A program made the position numbers and the translations under genes. Under the pieces are notes generated by a model. It saw only the letters and a program-made list of their open reading frames with translations, did no database searches and was not told the origin of the DNA. Shown in pieces: positions 32,730-45,200 of a DNA stretch of 64,000 nucleotides. Position 1 is the stretch's first letter. Each line of letters begins with the position of its first letter. The stretch comes from Thuidium tamariscinum (lineage: Eukaryota > Streptophyta > Bryopsida > Hypnales > Thuidiaceae): contig OX344752.2 of assembly GCA_947034885.2 (NCBI GenBank), positions 23,149,386 through 23,213,385 of the forward strand, read 5' to 3'.

Positions 32730-35148
32730 TTAACCCCTAAATGCCCAAGACCTTTTTAGAGCTTCTAGAAATTTGCCCTAAAGTGAACAAAAAGTCTACT
32801 TTATAATGAGCTTTATCAATTTTTAAAAAATTATAACCGTACAAATATATACTAGACATGTTAGAGATCACTTAGGAAAATAAAATAAAATAATACTACT
32901 TATGGATTGAAAGATTATAATGTTTGATGATGAGGGTGTTAAATTTGCAAAAGTGATGTGAAGTCTTTCAATCTTATTTCTACTAAGGTAGAACCACCTA
33001 TAACCAGTCGGCCCCCATAGCCAACCTAATGATAGACATATTTCCAACCAAGGCTAGAATGACTTTTTTTCTCATTTTAAAGTTGGGACTAAAAGTTCAC
33101 AGCACATGTTCCAAAGTAATGTGCAAAAAAGTAGAAAAGAGTGGATTAAAATGTAGTTTTTTGCGTGAGTGAAATTAGAAGACTCCATAGATTGGCATTT
33201 GGTCAAGTACACTTTATGGCTTCTAAAATTCATAGTAATTTCAATTCATGTGATAAATTTACCAAAGTTTTTGCAATCCCCATCATTTTTATCTTTACAC
33301 CTTTGAAAATATTTGTTTTACTTTGCACTACACTAGATCATGCCTAAAATACCTTAAATGATCGGTTACAGGTGGTTCTACCTTAGTCAAATCTAAAAAA
33401 TTGGTGACCGAAAAAATATGAAGTGAAAGGGCCTAATATGCATAATCCCAATCAATTTATATCTTCTCAAAATCTACTCTACAATTTTTTGAAATGAATT
33501 TCTAATGTGATTTTTTCTCCAAGATCTAGTGTATTTGAGGCTTATTTCCAAGAATCCTCAACACAAGAAATTCAAGATTGTAATGGATACCTTTGCACAA
33601 AATCTTGAATTAAAAAATCATTGTCAATCATTTTTAAGATCAAGTTTTTGATGCTTAGAATAGACTTCAAAATGAATTCTTTAAAAATACAAAGTACTTA
33701 AAATAGTAACTTGTACGGATTGACCTTCAATATAGTATGTAAAATATTTTAAACAATCAAAGGAATTTAATTGCCTACACAAAAACAAATTGAAATTTTG
33801 GAACAACAGTAAATCTCCACTCAAATAGTTAGGGATTAAATTATATTTTTTGTATTTTAGATTTTGAATTGAATTTTATATATGTTGAATAATTGAGACC
33901 AAATCAAGTAAAAGATATTTTAAGAGATGTAGTTTTTATCCTTTAAAAATTTAATAAACAAAAGTAGGTAAATGATAAAATATAAAACTAAATTGTTTAT
34001 AGTTCTATGATGAAATTAAAACACATTCATTTCAATAATGAGATTGTTTTAGTAAAACACAAATCTTTGAACGAACAGACTAGTAACCATAAAAATCATA
34101 CATTTTGATACTATGTAGATGATTATTACTTTCAATAAGCTAAATATATTCATTAGAAATCAAAGTACTATAGAAGAATTGCCCTTTCTATTCCTAATAC
34201 CAAGGATGGATAATTGCACTTTTGTCCTACATGGAAAGATTCTTTGTCTGTCCTTGGCCACAAAATGTCCTTGTCAACATTCTAAAGCTAAACCATAAAG
34301 AATTTATTTTCCTTGACAATTGTCATAATTGAGTACACAAACAAATCCAACATATTATTTTTTCAAGACAATGTAATAATTACCCGCAACACAAGAAGTT
34401 CCATGACTTTCAATTCAATGATCCAAATGAATCAATAAAAGCTTTCGATGCAAGAAAAAATATAATCTATATAAGGTAAATTTTCTTGTAAACTATTCCC
34501 AAAAAAAATTTGTTGATGTTTGGGCTTGAATTTTTTGAACATAAGAAGGTGTAATTTTTTCTCCTAGTCACTCATTGAAATGAAGATTTTTCTTCCATGA
34601 ATCTATGAAAATACCATCCTAAATTTTTCTTAAATTTTTTAAGAATTACACCAAAAATCAAGATCATAACCTAGCTACCGACTACTTCAAGTGTCCTTAA
34701 AGAGAATATTTGGGACTATAGGGTTTACATTATTCAATTTTTGACAATTCTTGCTGGAAGCCAAAAGATCATTCTAAACTCTCTTCTTATGTATTCATTG
34801 AAGAAAGCGAGAAGAATAAACTATCTATTTTCAAAGTGCTAAAAATATTTATTTCTTAAGTTGACCAGAAGTTCTCATGAATAATAGGAAAATGTTTTTA
34901 GGCAAGATTTTAGAGGGATTGATTTTTTAAAAGGCTTATAATTAGCTATGTAATTATTTTGTGTCCAATTTAGCTTATTGTGCCACAATTTCTGCTTCTA
35001 GGCACTCATCAAAATATAAATTACATTTCCAAGTAGCTTACATGTTTTTCTAGCGTTACAAGAAGTTTCAAAAAATCATAATGAGTATTGAGAACCTACC
35101 CAAAGTTGCATTTTGCCCTTGTAGGGTCAATGGGACTTTAAGAGTTAA
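32730..35148. mobile_element. AT-rich element with TTAACCC-type ends, 2.4 kb
   Basis: Left end TTAACCCCTAAATGCCCAAG; right end, inverted, TTAACTCTTAAAGTCCCATT. The sequence inside the right end (TTTGGGTAGGTTCTC, then AAGCTACTTGG, read inverted) resembles the same zone of the 11.2-kb element (TTTTGGGTAGGTACTT, GGCTACATGG). No open frame of note. A 400-bp TIR element is nested at 32985-33384. Confidence 0.5.
32985..33384. mobile_element. 400-bp TIR element (MITE), copy 1
   Basis: The 21-bp terminal inverted repeat begins AAGGTAGAACCACCTATAAC, with one mismatch between the two ends. A second full-length copy lies at 62853-63254, with shared interior phrases (AAAAGTTCA, TTCCAACCAAGG, GCACATGTT, GTAGAAAAG). 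A clear target duplication is not visible. Confidence 0.8.
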
Positions 35149-38100
35149 TTATTGATAGATCATATAAGACAACTAAAGCAATTTCATTACTTGAGTATGA
35201 ACCTAATTAAAATTTGATAAGCCTTATTAACAAAATAAAGTAAGGTAGGGTGCTCTAAAAGCAATTCATCTTTAATATTGACCTCTAAAATATAGGTACA
35301 TTTTGCTTTTTGCAATGTACTAACAATGTACATTTCAAGAGGAAGTCACTTTTAGTGACTATTGTGCTTCAACTTCAAAAATTTGTAACTTATCCCACAA
35401 AAGTCTAAAAAATATGAAATGACTTGGGTTGAATGCCAATCCCATTATTCTTCCTAAGAAAATTTACTGGTAATTGTTCCATAGAGTATAAATTCCCTCC
35501 AAATGCAATCATCTCCTAATAGGTCACTTTTAGATTACCCTTCCATTCTCTCTCTAGGCAATCCTTCAAAGAAAAAATAAGATGATCTTTGTAGTTTAAA
35601 AAATTTATGTGAGAGTGCTATTCTCCAATATACTTTGATCTTACTAATAACTTCCTATAATGGCGCACAAAAGTTTTATTTGAAAATTGCGTGTTGTTTT
35701 CAGGTAATTGTTTTGTGTCTTGTTATAATCTACAATGAAAATACCATTAAGGCTTTTGTATAGTTTTTGAAATGGTATGAGATTATTAATTATAGTCTAC
35801 AACTCACAATAGAGTCATTCATTGAAATGGATAACGTGATGATAAAGTAGGATGTCAATTTTAAATTTGTTCTAGATATTAGAATTACTATCAAGTTTTT
35901 CAAAAATTTATATTAGTATATTATTTTTGTTTTATAACTAAATGGATACTTTAGTTTAATTTAATCTTTGGATAGTTATATTTATATAAGCTTTAAAATG
36001 GGATATATTTGATTGGCAAAAATCAAGATTTAAAACAATGAAAATACATGCTACATCATATTTCAGTGACTTCATTCATCAATCAAGACTTCTTTGGGAG
36101 TATAGTACCAAGATTTATGAACAAATACAAATTACCTTGATGAAGGTTAGATATAGAACTAGCAATAAAAGACACGCTACTCTTCAAATTGCAAGGCATA
36201 ATCAAAGGCTAGATGCCATACATAAATTGAAAAACACTATAGAGGGTTTTGACATGAGACAAAAGATTGAAAAATTACATTGCTTTAGACCATGTAAATA
36301 TTCAATCATTGAATCACCTAAGAATTTCATTGTTCTATAAATTGGTAATACTTAAGAAATTCACTAATATTGAACACTTATTTTTAAAAGATGAAGAGTG
36401 TTTGTGAATTAATAAGTCTTGAAATTCAATTTGACCTTTAAGTATTGGTGCAATGTTTGTATTTAAGATGTCAATATAGGTTTTAATGTTCTATAGGGAG
36501 CTATAGTCAACTTGCAATGTTCATGGTTGGATGACTTGGATCCTACAAATGGGTGGAATAGTATGGTTTCACAAGCTCATCTTATTGCAACTTTGCTACA
36601 ATTGAAAATCAATTTTAGCATGGTTGGATTGAAATTAGTGTACATCACTTCTTCTATTGCAAGCAATAAGAAAGTCAATGGATACAACTTGACAATCAAT
36701 TCTTTAATTTGAACAAGTACATCATGTCTTTACGTCTTTAGCCATTCTAATAGGTCCTAGTGAGCACTTTGGTAGTACACCACCATGTGTATAGGCTACA
36801 AGAAACATTAATGATTCATCATGGTATAGTAGTATTGCCATACAAATCGAGGCATCTAGTGAGCTTGAATTGACCTTATATAAACAATTACAACTGATTT
36901 TAAAAGTGTCTTTTAAAAATGAAGTATAAAATCTAATTGTAAAGGATTTAGCATTCCTACAAATGTGTTAGGAAGTTCTATCTAGGCACCTTAATAGGTT
37001 GGTTCTTTTCTCTCAACTTACTTGACAAAGTACAAGACTTCAAGCTTCTATATCTAGGGTTGAGCATGATAGAGGAATTTGTGATCCTTACATGATTCTT
37101 GATGTTCAATACATCCTAAAAACCATTCTAGTGCTTCCAAAATTTTGTGAGGATTACATTTATTTTATAAATACCTTCAACTTTTGAGCCAATACTTTGA
37201 TGTTACAACAGCAAAGTGTGATTGATTTAATGCTAGCAAGTACATTTTTCAAGTCCCTTCAAATTAGAGGTTTTGATTTAGTGCATTATCAAGGGATTTG
37301 AAATAGTGTTAACAAGAAATAGATCAAGATTGTCTTCAAATATTGTAAATTAGAAAAATACATAGTCAAAATGTGTCGGTTCAATGGAATTTTCAAGACC
37401 ATATAGATTTCAATTCAATACCAATTTAATAATTCATTGATATGGTGGTGAAATTCAATGTTTGAGAGTTTGAGATGTCTTTAAGAACTCATTTTATTCG
37501 AGTGGAGTTCCACTTTGTAAGTTTGTAAAACAAAGGCTTACTTTTAGAAATTCTTTTTGATGTATTTAGGATAGTCCTCCAAGAATGCATCACCCATTTT
37601 TTGCTTTTAATGTATGAGTTTTCCTTATAAGATTGAAAATAGGTGATGGCAACACAAAAAGAAATTCTAATGTGTGTACATCCATAATCAATAGTTACCA
37701 AAATTTGACACTTGCATTTGGACTAGAAACCATTAGATTTTCTAAGAAATTTATTATATAAGATGTATACAATGAAAACATAAAATTCTGTGAGAGTTTA
37801 GTATTAGTTTTTGAAAAAATTGGAGACAATATTTTAAAAACTCATAACTTACTCATCTTATCAAATTTGAATCTTAGTTGGTCAACTTTGCATTGGTTTC
37901 ATTGTTATTTGGATTGAATTGCTTGTTTCAATGGTATTATGCTTTGTTTGGCAAATTTTGGAAACATTTGTGGCTTAGGGTTGATATTTGTATTCTAGGT
38001 GATTGACATAACTATTTTTTTGTTTGCTAAAGCCTAATTCTTTGCTGGCCTTACGGATTTGGAAAAAGTGGTGGTTGTATTGTTGACATTAGCTTATGTT

Positions 38101-38498
38101 GACATCAATTGTAGCTATTATCCTCCAAACCTATATGGAGTTTTAGTTGACAAAGTCAAATTAGGGTATTAGGTGCAAAGTCGTAGAGTTTAGAGAAGAA
38201 AATATAGTGTCATTACTAGTTTTTTTGTAGCCACTAACCTCCTTCTTGCCAAAATGAAGGTTTGAAAAAATCTCATGAGCATTAAGTGCAATTAATTAGA
38301 TCAACTAAAGCTATAGTTTTGGTATGTTTCAATTGAGTAAAAAGACTTAGCATTATGTATATAGTTACATAATGACTTGTTATGAAATCTTGACATTGGG
38401 AGACAATCCATTTGATGGTACTAGAGCTTCCAATCACAACATGGTTTTGGTCACTTCTAATGCTATAATGATTATACTACTTGTAAGTGGTTTGTACA
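35149..38498. other. AT-rich, probably transposon-derived DNA
   Basis: The only frames of any quality are 36038-36340 (plus, FIHQSRLLWEYSTKIYEQIQ) and 36512-36712 (plus, CSWLDDLDPTNGWNSMV). They have protein-like stretches and could be decayed transposase pieces, but I cannot name a family. The rest is low-complexity AT-rich sequence. Confidence 0.4.
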
Positions 38499-38766
38499 CA
38501 TTAGAGGAGATTTGAGGCCTCACAAGTTCCCACAATTTGAAAACATAGAAATTGTTGTAGGAACGTAGAATCATAGGAATCCTATGCGGTCGAGAGAGTA
38601 CCACGTCATTAAAAAAAATTTGAAATTTTTTTTTGCTTTTTTTCATATTTTAAGAACCCCAATTTTTTTTTGGTAAATGTTGGCCTGACAACAGCCAACA
38701 GTTACAAAAACATTTTCAGGAATAGTCCCAAAACAACCCTTTGGAGCCCTCAAATCCCGTCTAATG
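38499..38766. mobile_element. CATTAGA-family inverted-repeat element, copy B, 268 bp
   Basis: Ends are CATTAGAGGAGATTTGAGGC and, inverted, GAGCCCTCAAATCCCGTCTAATG. The interior contains GCGGTCGAGAGAGTACCACGTCATT, like GTGGTCGAGCGACTGCCACGTCA in copy C at 60628. It is shorter than copy C and lacks its middle. Confidence 0.65.
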
Positions 38767-40374
38767 ACTCATCTTGTATAGTAGCATTGTTTGGAAGTAT
38801 AAGTTTATCTTTGAACCTCACAAAACAAAACATAAAGCAACAACAATTCCTAAATTGGCTAAAACTAGCTAAGTTTCAACAAAAAGAATCCTTGCACCAC
38901 TAATACATTGCAAAAAGAAGGCCTTCAAGAGACATTTTGGTCAGAACTACAAGAAACAATAGAATTAGATAGTGAACTTGTGACCTCTACACTAGAATTA
39001 AAATCTATTAAGTCAATTTTGTATTATAGTACTCCCAATAATCCTTCATAACTTGCAAAATCCCCCTTTTTTCTTTGATACCACTCATTTAAAAAGTACT
39101 AGCCAAAGTTGATGCCTGTTTGTCTTGAAGGTAGCAAATTGCACTAAATTCCATAACCTAGATCTGGGATCCCTTTGAAGGTAGGATATTGCATTATATG
39201 CAGAGTCTCAAGCTTGCAATTTTTGCAAGAAAACAGGAAATGCAGGACAATCGTACATCTCACGGACTGACCACTGCAATGGCTCCAACATGGAAGGCAT
39301 TTTGAATGAGGTCGAAGTTGGGGATTTCAGGGTTTAGAAAAACCCTAAAGCTTCAGAGACCTCCAATTGTTCACTACATTGGATGCTGAGGAACTGTTGC
39401 CAGAAATAGCTTCTTCAAATACCACGAGTAAGAAATAACCGTCATTGTAATACACCATAAAATTCTGATGTTCTCACTTATCAGTATGAGTGCTTGTGTT
39501 AAGGAGCTATTGAAGTGGTTGATATCAAGGTTTCCTTCGTCAACATTCTCGAACTGTGTGTCGAAGTAAAATGATGTCGGCATCTTGGACACCTCGATTC
39601 TTCCACGAATCCAAGCCATTAACAAATGAGTCCAAGCCATTAGGAGCTCCTTTCAAGAATGTTCTCAGGGACGAGAAGCCAGATCCACGGAAGTCCTGAT
39701 GCGAGATCCCATTCTAGAGAGGAGCTTAGAAGGAGCAAATTGTCAGTGGATTTGAACAAAAAAGAGAGCACTACAGACAGAGCTTCAGGAATTCTCTGTA
39801 AAAGTGCTGGCGACTCATTCCGTGCACACGGATTACAAATTGTCATGGCTCGAATCAAAATGAATAGAAAAGGGCTCTTAGATATGTTCAGTACAAAACA
39901 TCAGAGCAAAGCGCAATGATTCCAAACTTTCTGTTAAAGCTGGAAGAAGGCAATCCATCTGGGCCTCGCGCTTACTTCCGTAAGCTCCACGACGGATCAG
40001 CTCCATAAAAATTTAAATATAAGATGCAATAAATCATCTCAGCAACAACAGAAGTATGAACATTTCAGGGGAAAAAACTATGAGCAATTCAGGGGACAAC
40101 AACTGCTTGTGACCTGTTTGCAAAAACATCCCATGTATATTCTCGCCCAAAATTTACTTCTACATACATGAGAACCTAGAGTCGATTTTAGGTTGATTTT
40201 AAGCACACCCATTTTCATCAATTTTTAGAATTCATACTTTATTCATAGGGAGTCCCAAAAATGCATCGTAAGAGAATCTAGAACCTCTTTCAACTACCAC
40301 CCAAACTCAATAAAAGTTAAATAATAGGAACCCTGCTCAAACCCTAATTTTGGACGTAATTATATGCTGTTACC
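38767..40374. other. Intergenic, 3' side of MED32
   Basis: From about 39240 to 40000 the GC content rises and overlapping frames appear on both strands (39659-39919 plus; 39374-39640 and 39640-39858 minus). None has a recognisable domain. This could be a decayed gene or untranslated sequence. Confidence 0.35.
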
Positions 40375-41483
40375 TTACTGATGTGTATCATCTTCTGGTC
40401 GGATGTCTAGAGCGCTACTAGTATCTTCAGGGCGGGGAGTTGCCGAGGCTGCTCCTTGCTGCAATTCGATGACGAGCCATCGCACTGCTTTGCTCATTTG
40501 CTCCAGCCTTAGAGCACTCAAGGAAGGAATGGCCACCCTGTTGTCTGCTGCCCCGTCTTGCCCAGATTTGGCAATTTTGGCTGTCAATGGACCCGTTGCT
40601 TCATCCACCAGGCATTCGGACCCTATCCTGAGTCGCAAATACTCCTGCCAGGCAAACAGTCGCATCAGATTTGGCAACAGAATTCAATAATAAAACACCA
40701 TTCAAGGCCTTGTTATGGCACATTCGCAATGAAAAACATACCACAAACTCTTGGGTCTGATCACAGGCAGCGTGGAACAGCTGCAAGTTGTTGTAGAAGC
40801 GCTCCAATGCATCGTCCGTCTTCGCACTTCTCCTGCGCATAGCCAAGTCCATGCATCGTCCGTCCTTAATAATTAGAATCTGGAAAGAATTTAGTAATAC
40901 AGACTGCATTGCAGACAGTGAAAAAAAACCCAAAACCCCCAGAAAAAAACAGAACTTGGGCAAACCCTAGGCCTGCTCTTACGGCGCCGGAGAAATCAAT
41001 CTCAGACGCTGATGGTTCTACCTTTAAGAAACCCAAAAATGATCGAATTTAGTTCAGGGATTGAGTAGCAGCACCCAGTGTCACAATTCAAACTTCTTGT
41101 GCGAGACCTACGTCAAAAAATTCTAGAATTCCCAGATTCGGATAGGAGTATAAAATATCGTACTCAATATCAGTAACCTCCTTCGCCTCCAAGACAGCAG
41201 ATGCCGCACTTACTAAGTTCTGCAAAGGGGGAGTTCAGTCGAGGTTAGAGGGTTAACCAATCACAGAGATTTGATGCCTAACGATAGAGAATTGAATCAA
41301 AAAAGAAATCGTCTCCATCGATAACCCTCCACAGACTCGAAACTCCAGGTGACGAGCGAAAACACGTCTAAAGTTCTCGTCTTGGGAGGTAAGAGTTCAG
41401 AGTAGAAACCCTAATCGAAGGCTTTTGGTTGAGACAAAGCATACCGAGTAAGCGTTCTCCAGATTCTTCACGAGGTGGTCCAT
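40375..41483 (-). CDS. MED32: Mediator complex subunit 32, 4 exons, 151 aa
   Basis: Exons on the minus strand: 41483-41445, 41219-41164, 40832-40742, 40644-40375. Phases close to 152 codons including stop. The product matches plant MED32 as I remember Arabidopsis At1g11760: MDHLVKNLENAYS, SAASAVLEAKE, TDDALERFYNNLQLFHAACD, QEFV, RIGSECLVDEATGPLT, LSALRLEQMSKAVRWLVIEL. Length is also as expected. Exon 2 could instead end earlier at a GAG/GTTACT donor, but only the chosen donor keeps frame and the family spacing. MED32 is a plant Mediator subunit linking transcription factors with RNA polymerase II in the nucleus. The gene diverges from the metallo-beta-lactamase gene with about 730 bp between start codons. 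Confidence 0.92.
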
Positions 41484-42210
41484 GTCGAAATGCTCACGTG
41501 CAATTGTTGCGTCACGTCATCTGTGCCCATCAGCAGAAACTCAAACACCAAACCCAAAAACTCGGAAGTGGAAAACCCTCAAAGGGAGAAGCTAAAGAAA
41601 AAGTTACGCAACAAGTGCAGAAGCTAAAGAAAGTGCCAGGGGATTGGTGTAAGTTATCGACAAGTTCATCTTCTCTCACCGACTGGTAAAACTGAGAGCT
41701 TGAAAAGGCACGGCAATAGGTGACTGCGGTGAACCGTAAGCCGCGGCCAAGGGGTCCTGAACAAGGCTACTGTTTTGTACTCTGTATTGAATTGGCTACA
41801 GTTGTGAAGAAATTGCTTCAATTTTTCGAAAGACGAGTGGCACTCATCCATCCGATCCGTCCTCGCCATCACTACAGTAGCCATGCAACTCCACCACCTT
41901 GAATTTAAGCTTATGTTCCACCGTTGCACCTCAGCAACTGTCTTGTAGCTGGCCCGCCATAGCCACAGGCACCAGAAAGGTGCCATCTCTTCAATTGTCA
42001 TCGTCCTCCTTCCTACGCCACACAATTTTGGCCGCTGGAACGGACGCCATGTCGACGTCTCCACTTCTGCTTTCCTCCATGGCCATGGCATGCACTCTTG
42101 CCACTTGGCTCGTCGCTTTCCGTCGTCTTCCAATTTCTCTTCCACCCTAACCCAACTTTCGACCTCAACGATGACGAGCTAAGCTGACATTGCGATCTTG
42201 GTTAGTCGGA
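41484..42210. promoter_or_regulatory. Divergent intergenic region between MED32 and the MBL-fold gene
   Basis: The 727-bp spacer has ordinary GC and must hold the two promoters and leaders. Open frames here (for example 41666-42145 minus and 41899-42150 plus) overlap each other on both strands and resemble no family I know. I treat them as chance frames. No TATA box was assigned. Confidence 0.5.
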
Positions 42211-45200
42211 ATGGCTTCCTGTTTGCGTCAATGCGTGGCATCCGTTTCTTCCCTACAGCAGCCTGTTCGTCACCACGTCGGAGTCAGTTCCTGGGCTTCG
42301 CGGCCTTCGCGATTTTTCTGTTTGAATTCATCTGCGGCGTCCCGGCTTGCGTTTGACACTCAATTGCAGATTTCGCAACCATCTGGGAGGTGAGTTTGTG
42401 ACTGCAGTGCTAATGTCCTCGCGGGTATTGAATTTGTTGTGCTTCTTGGCTTGCACGCGTATTACTCTTTGTCTCGATCTCTTGTAACTGATTCTAGCGG
42501 AAGTTTGAACGTTAGGTTTAAGGTTTGGGAGTGTTTGTGTGTGTGCTTGGAGCTTCAGAACGGTGTCTTCGGAAATTGAATCGGAAAAATGGTATTGGAA
42601 GGTGTCGGGGGAATTTGGGAGGACGGGAATATTCTGTTGGTGGAGTCGAGGTGTACACTGTTGTGGTTGAGCGGCTTCCATCGATTACTAGAGCCTTGTG
42701 ACTTCCATTCTTTCAGTAGAATTCTTACGGGAGAATTGAATATCCTAGTTCTCCGGTTCCCAGCGCAAGATCAATAGGAACGATTTTATTTTAATAGAGA
42801 ATTGTGAGAGTGGGAATAACTTTTCTGGTTGTAAGGGACGTGAGGCACTGCTGTTTTTTACGACATTTTGACACAATTATTTCAGGCTGGGATTCGATTA
42901 TGGTGAACAAATGTGAGGCTCAAATGTTGCAGCTTGGCATAGTTCTTTCCGGCTTCTTGATATCAGTTTTACAAGACTCTTTGTTCGTAGTTCATATCAA
43001 AGTTAATCCAAGAATGTAGATTTCTCTTCATTGAGTAGGTGCTTGATCAGAGTAGGTAATTGGAAACTTGTTTCTTTATGACATTGTGAATCCAAAAAGG
43101 AGATAATGAAATTTGTCTGGAGAAAAAACAAAATATGTTTCTTAGTTGGGTCTTGTTCTTTTGATCTTGGTTTCTTTCGGATCCGGCATAGATAGCAGAC
43201 TGCTTTAGGTGTATTAATTCCCCTCTCGCCTTGCGCATTTAGTGGCCTCATCAAATCTTACGACTATTGTTTTGCAATTGCTGTTGTTCCTGTTTTTTTA
43301 TTCGATATGAACGTCGTATGCGATATCTTTTTAGTCTATCCTTCATGAAAGAGGTGACTGTCAGCGATATTACAACTCAAAAGGGAGAAACATATATGGA
43401 GGGCGGAAATGAGTGAAAAGAAAAATACATTTCAAGCATAATCCTTCTGAACGTTTGACTGCTTGTGTCATTGCAAATTACTGAGATGTGTTATGGATTA
43501 CACTACCAGAGAAATTCACTGATCGGTGAGGGCAATGATCGAGTCTCCGAATTGCTAAGTACGGGTGAAATTGTAAGATGAGCAGGAAAAACCTAGAACC
43601 AAGTCTCAGTATGAATTTCACTGGACAGTTCTTGATATTCATAATTTTTTATTGTGTAATCGATTTGAAATGGAGATAGTATTCGATGAACTTAGTCATT
43701 CGCTGACTTGTTAGATATTGAACGTCCTTCGATATGACATTTTGAGTTTCTACATAATTACTAGGAGAGGTTCGTGAAAAATCAACAATTGAAGAGATGA
43801 TTGACGGACACGAGATCGCCAATTTTGTAAAATTGGTGCGATTTTTGGGTGACAAATTGTGACATTTATGTACACAATGCACCAAAAGTCTGAGAGGTGT
43901 AGATTTACCTTTCTGGCCGCCCGGCCTTAATAATGCCAAAGTTTTGGAAGAACCTGACATTCGAGTCACAGGACAGGAAGCCTACGTCGCCCTGTTGTAG
44001 TCGATGCTAAACGTTTCTTTGATAAAGTTGTAAGTGTGTAATTATTTTTTAATTGCTATGATTTATTGGGTACAAACTTCATCTTAACGAAAGTCATTTT
44101 GTTAAATGTTGTCCTTTCTAGAGACAGGAGATCGTTATCAATGGCTGCTTCAGCTCAAGGTAGCACTGAAACCGGAGTCAAGGAATCTGAGAAATGCTTC
44201 GAAATGCCTTCTGGAAACACTCCCTTGGAAATGACTTACCTCGAGGTAGCAATATTTCCAGCACCCTTTTACATATGTGCGTGTTTGATGATGATCGTGA
44301 CACTCACTCTGCTGTTGAATTGCGGCAGCCAACCAATTATTTTGTTATTCTTATCCAGTGCCATGGAGGGTACATTTAAGTTTGTACTATTTGTGCATGA
44401 AATGTTCGATTCCCTGCTGGACTAAGTGTGTGAGCATTAGCATGTGCTTACGTACGAATCAATTTTCTAAATTGATGCAATAGAATTTTGTAGGGTTTTG
44501 TTTTTTTGACTCGTGAAGATCTCTTTACAGGGAAACAGCTGGCTGTGGACATTGAACGGTGTTAACATCCTGGTGGATCCAGTTCTTGTTGGAAATCTAG
44601 ATTTCGGCATCCCCTATCTGTATGATGCTGCCAAGAAGTCGAAGCTGATGAAGGAATTTACTGTAATATGCTCTCCACTTTTCCCATCTTCCTTATATCA
44701 AGAACGTTTTCAGACATGAATTTTCAGTCACCAAATAATCATTCAATTCCCAGCCTTTTAAATTTGAATGCATTCTGAAGATCGGTATGGGATGGCTTGC
44801 TGGTGCAGTTGGACGACTTACCAAAACTGGATTGCATTTTGATTACCCAAGGGTACGATGATCATTGTCACAAATCCACACTGACGGCTATGGTAGAGAA
44901 GTTTGGCGAAGTGCGAATAATTGCATCACCCAATACTGAGCCAATCATTGGGAAAATCGGCTACAAACATGTACGGTCATCAGATTTCATCGGCCTTTGG
45001 CGTACTTTCTGCTGTTGTGGGTCTGTCTTGGGTTTTGTTTTTATCCTAAACCCTAAACTTAACTTGCAATTTGTTGAGTTGATTCAGTGCATTTGAACCA
45101 AATTCTGTTTTTATCTTAAACCCTAAACCCTAAACTCGCAATTTGTCGAGTTGATTCAGTGCATTTGAACCAAATTCTGTCCACTTGGAGTGCCGGTATA

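Noticed and set aside
36038-36712. KDZ- or other transposase assignment for the two plus-strand frames
   Set aside because: The similarity is only an impression of composition; no catalytic motif is visible, so no family is claimed.
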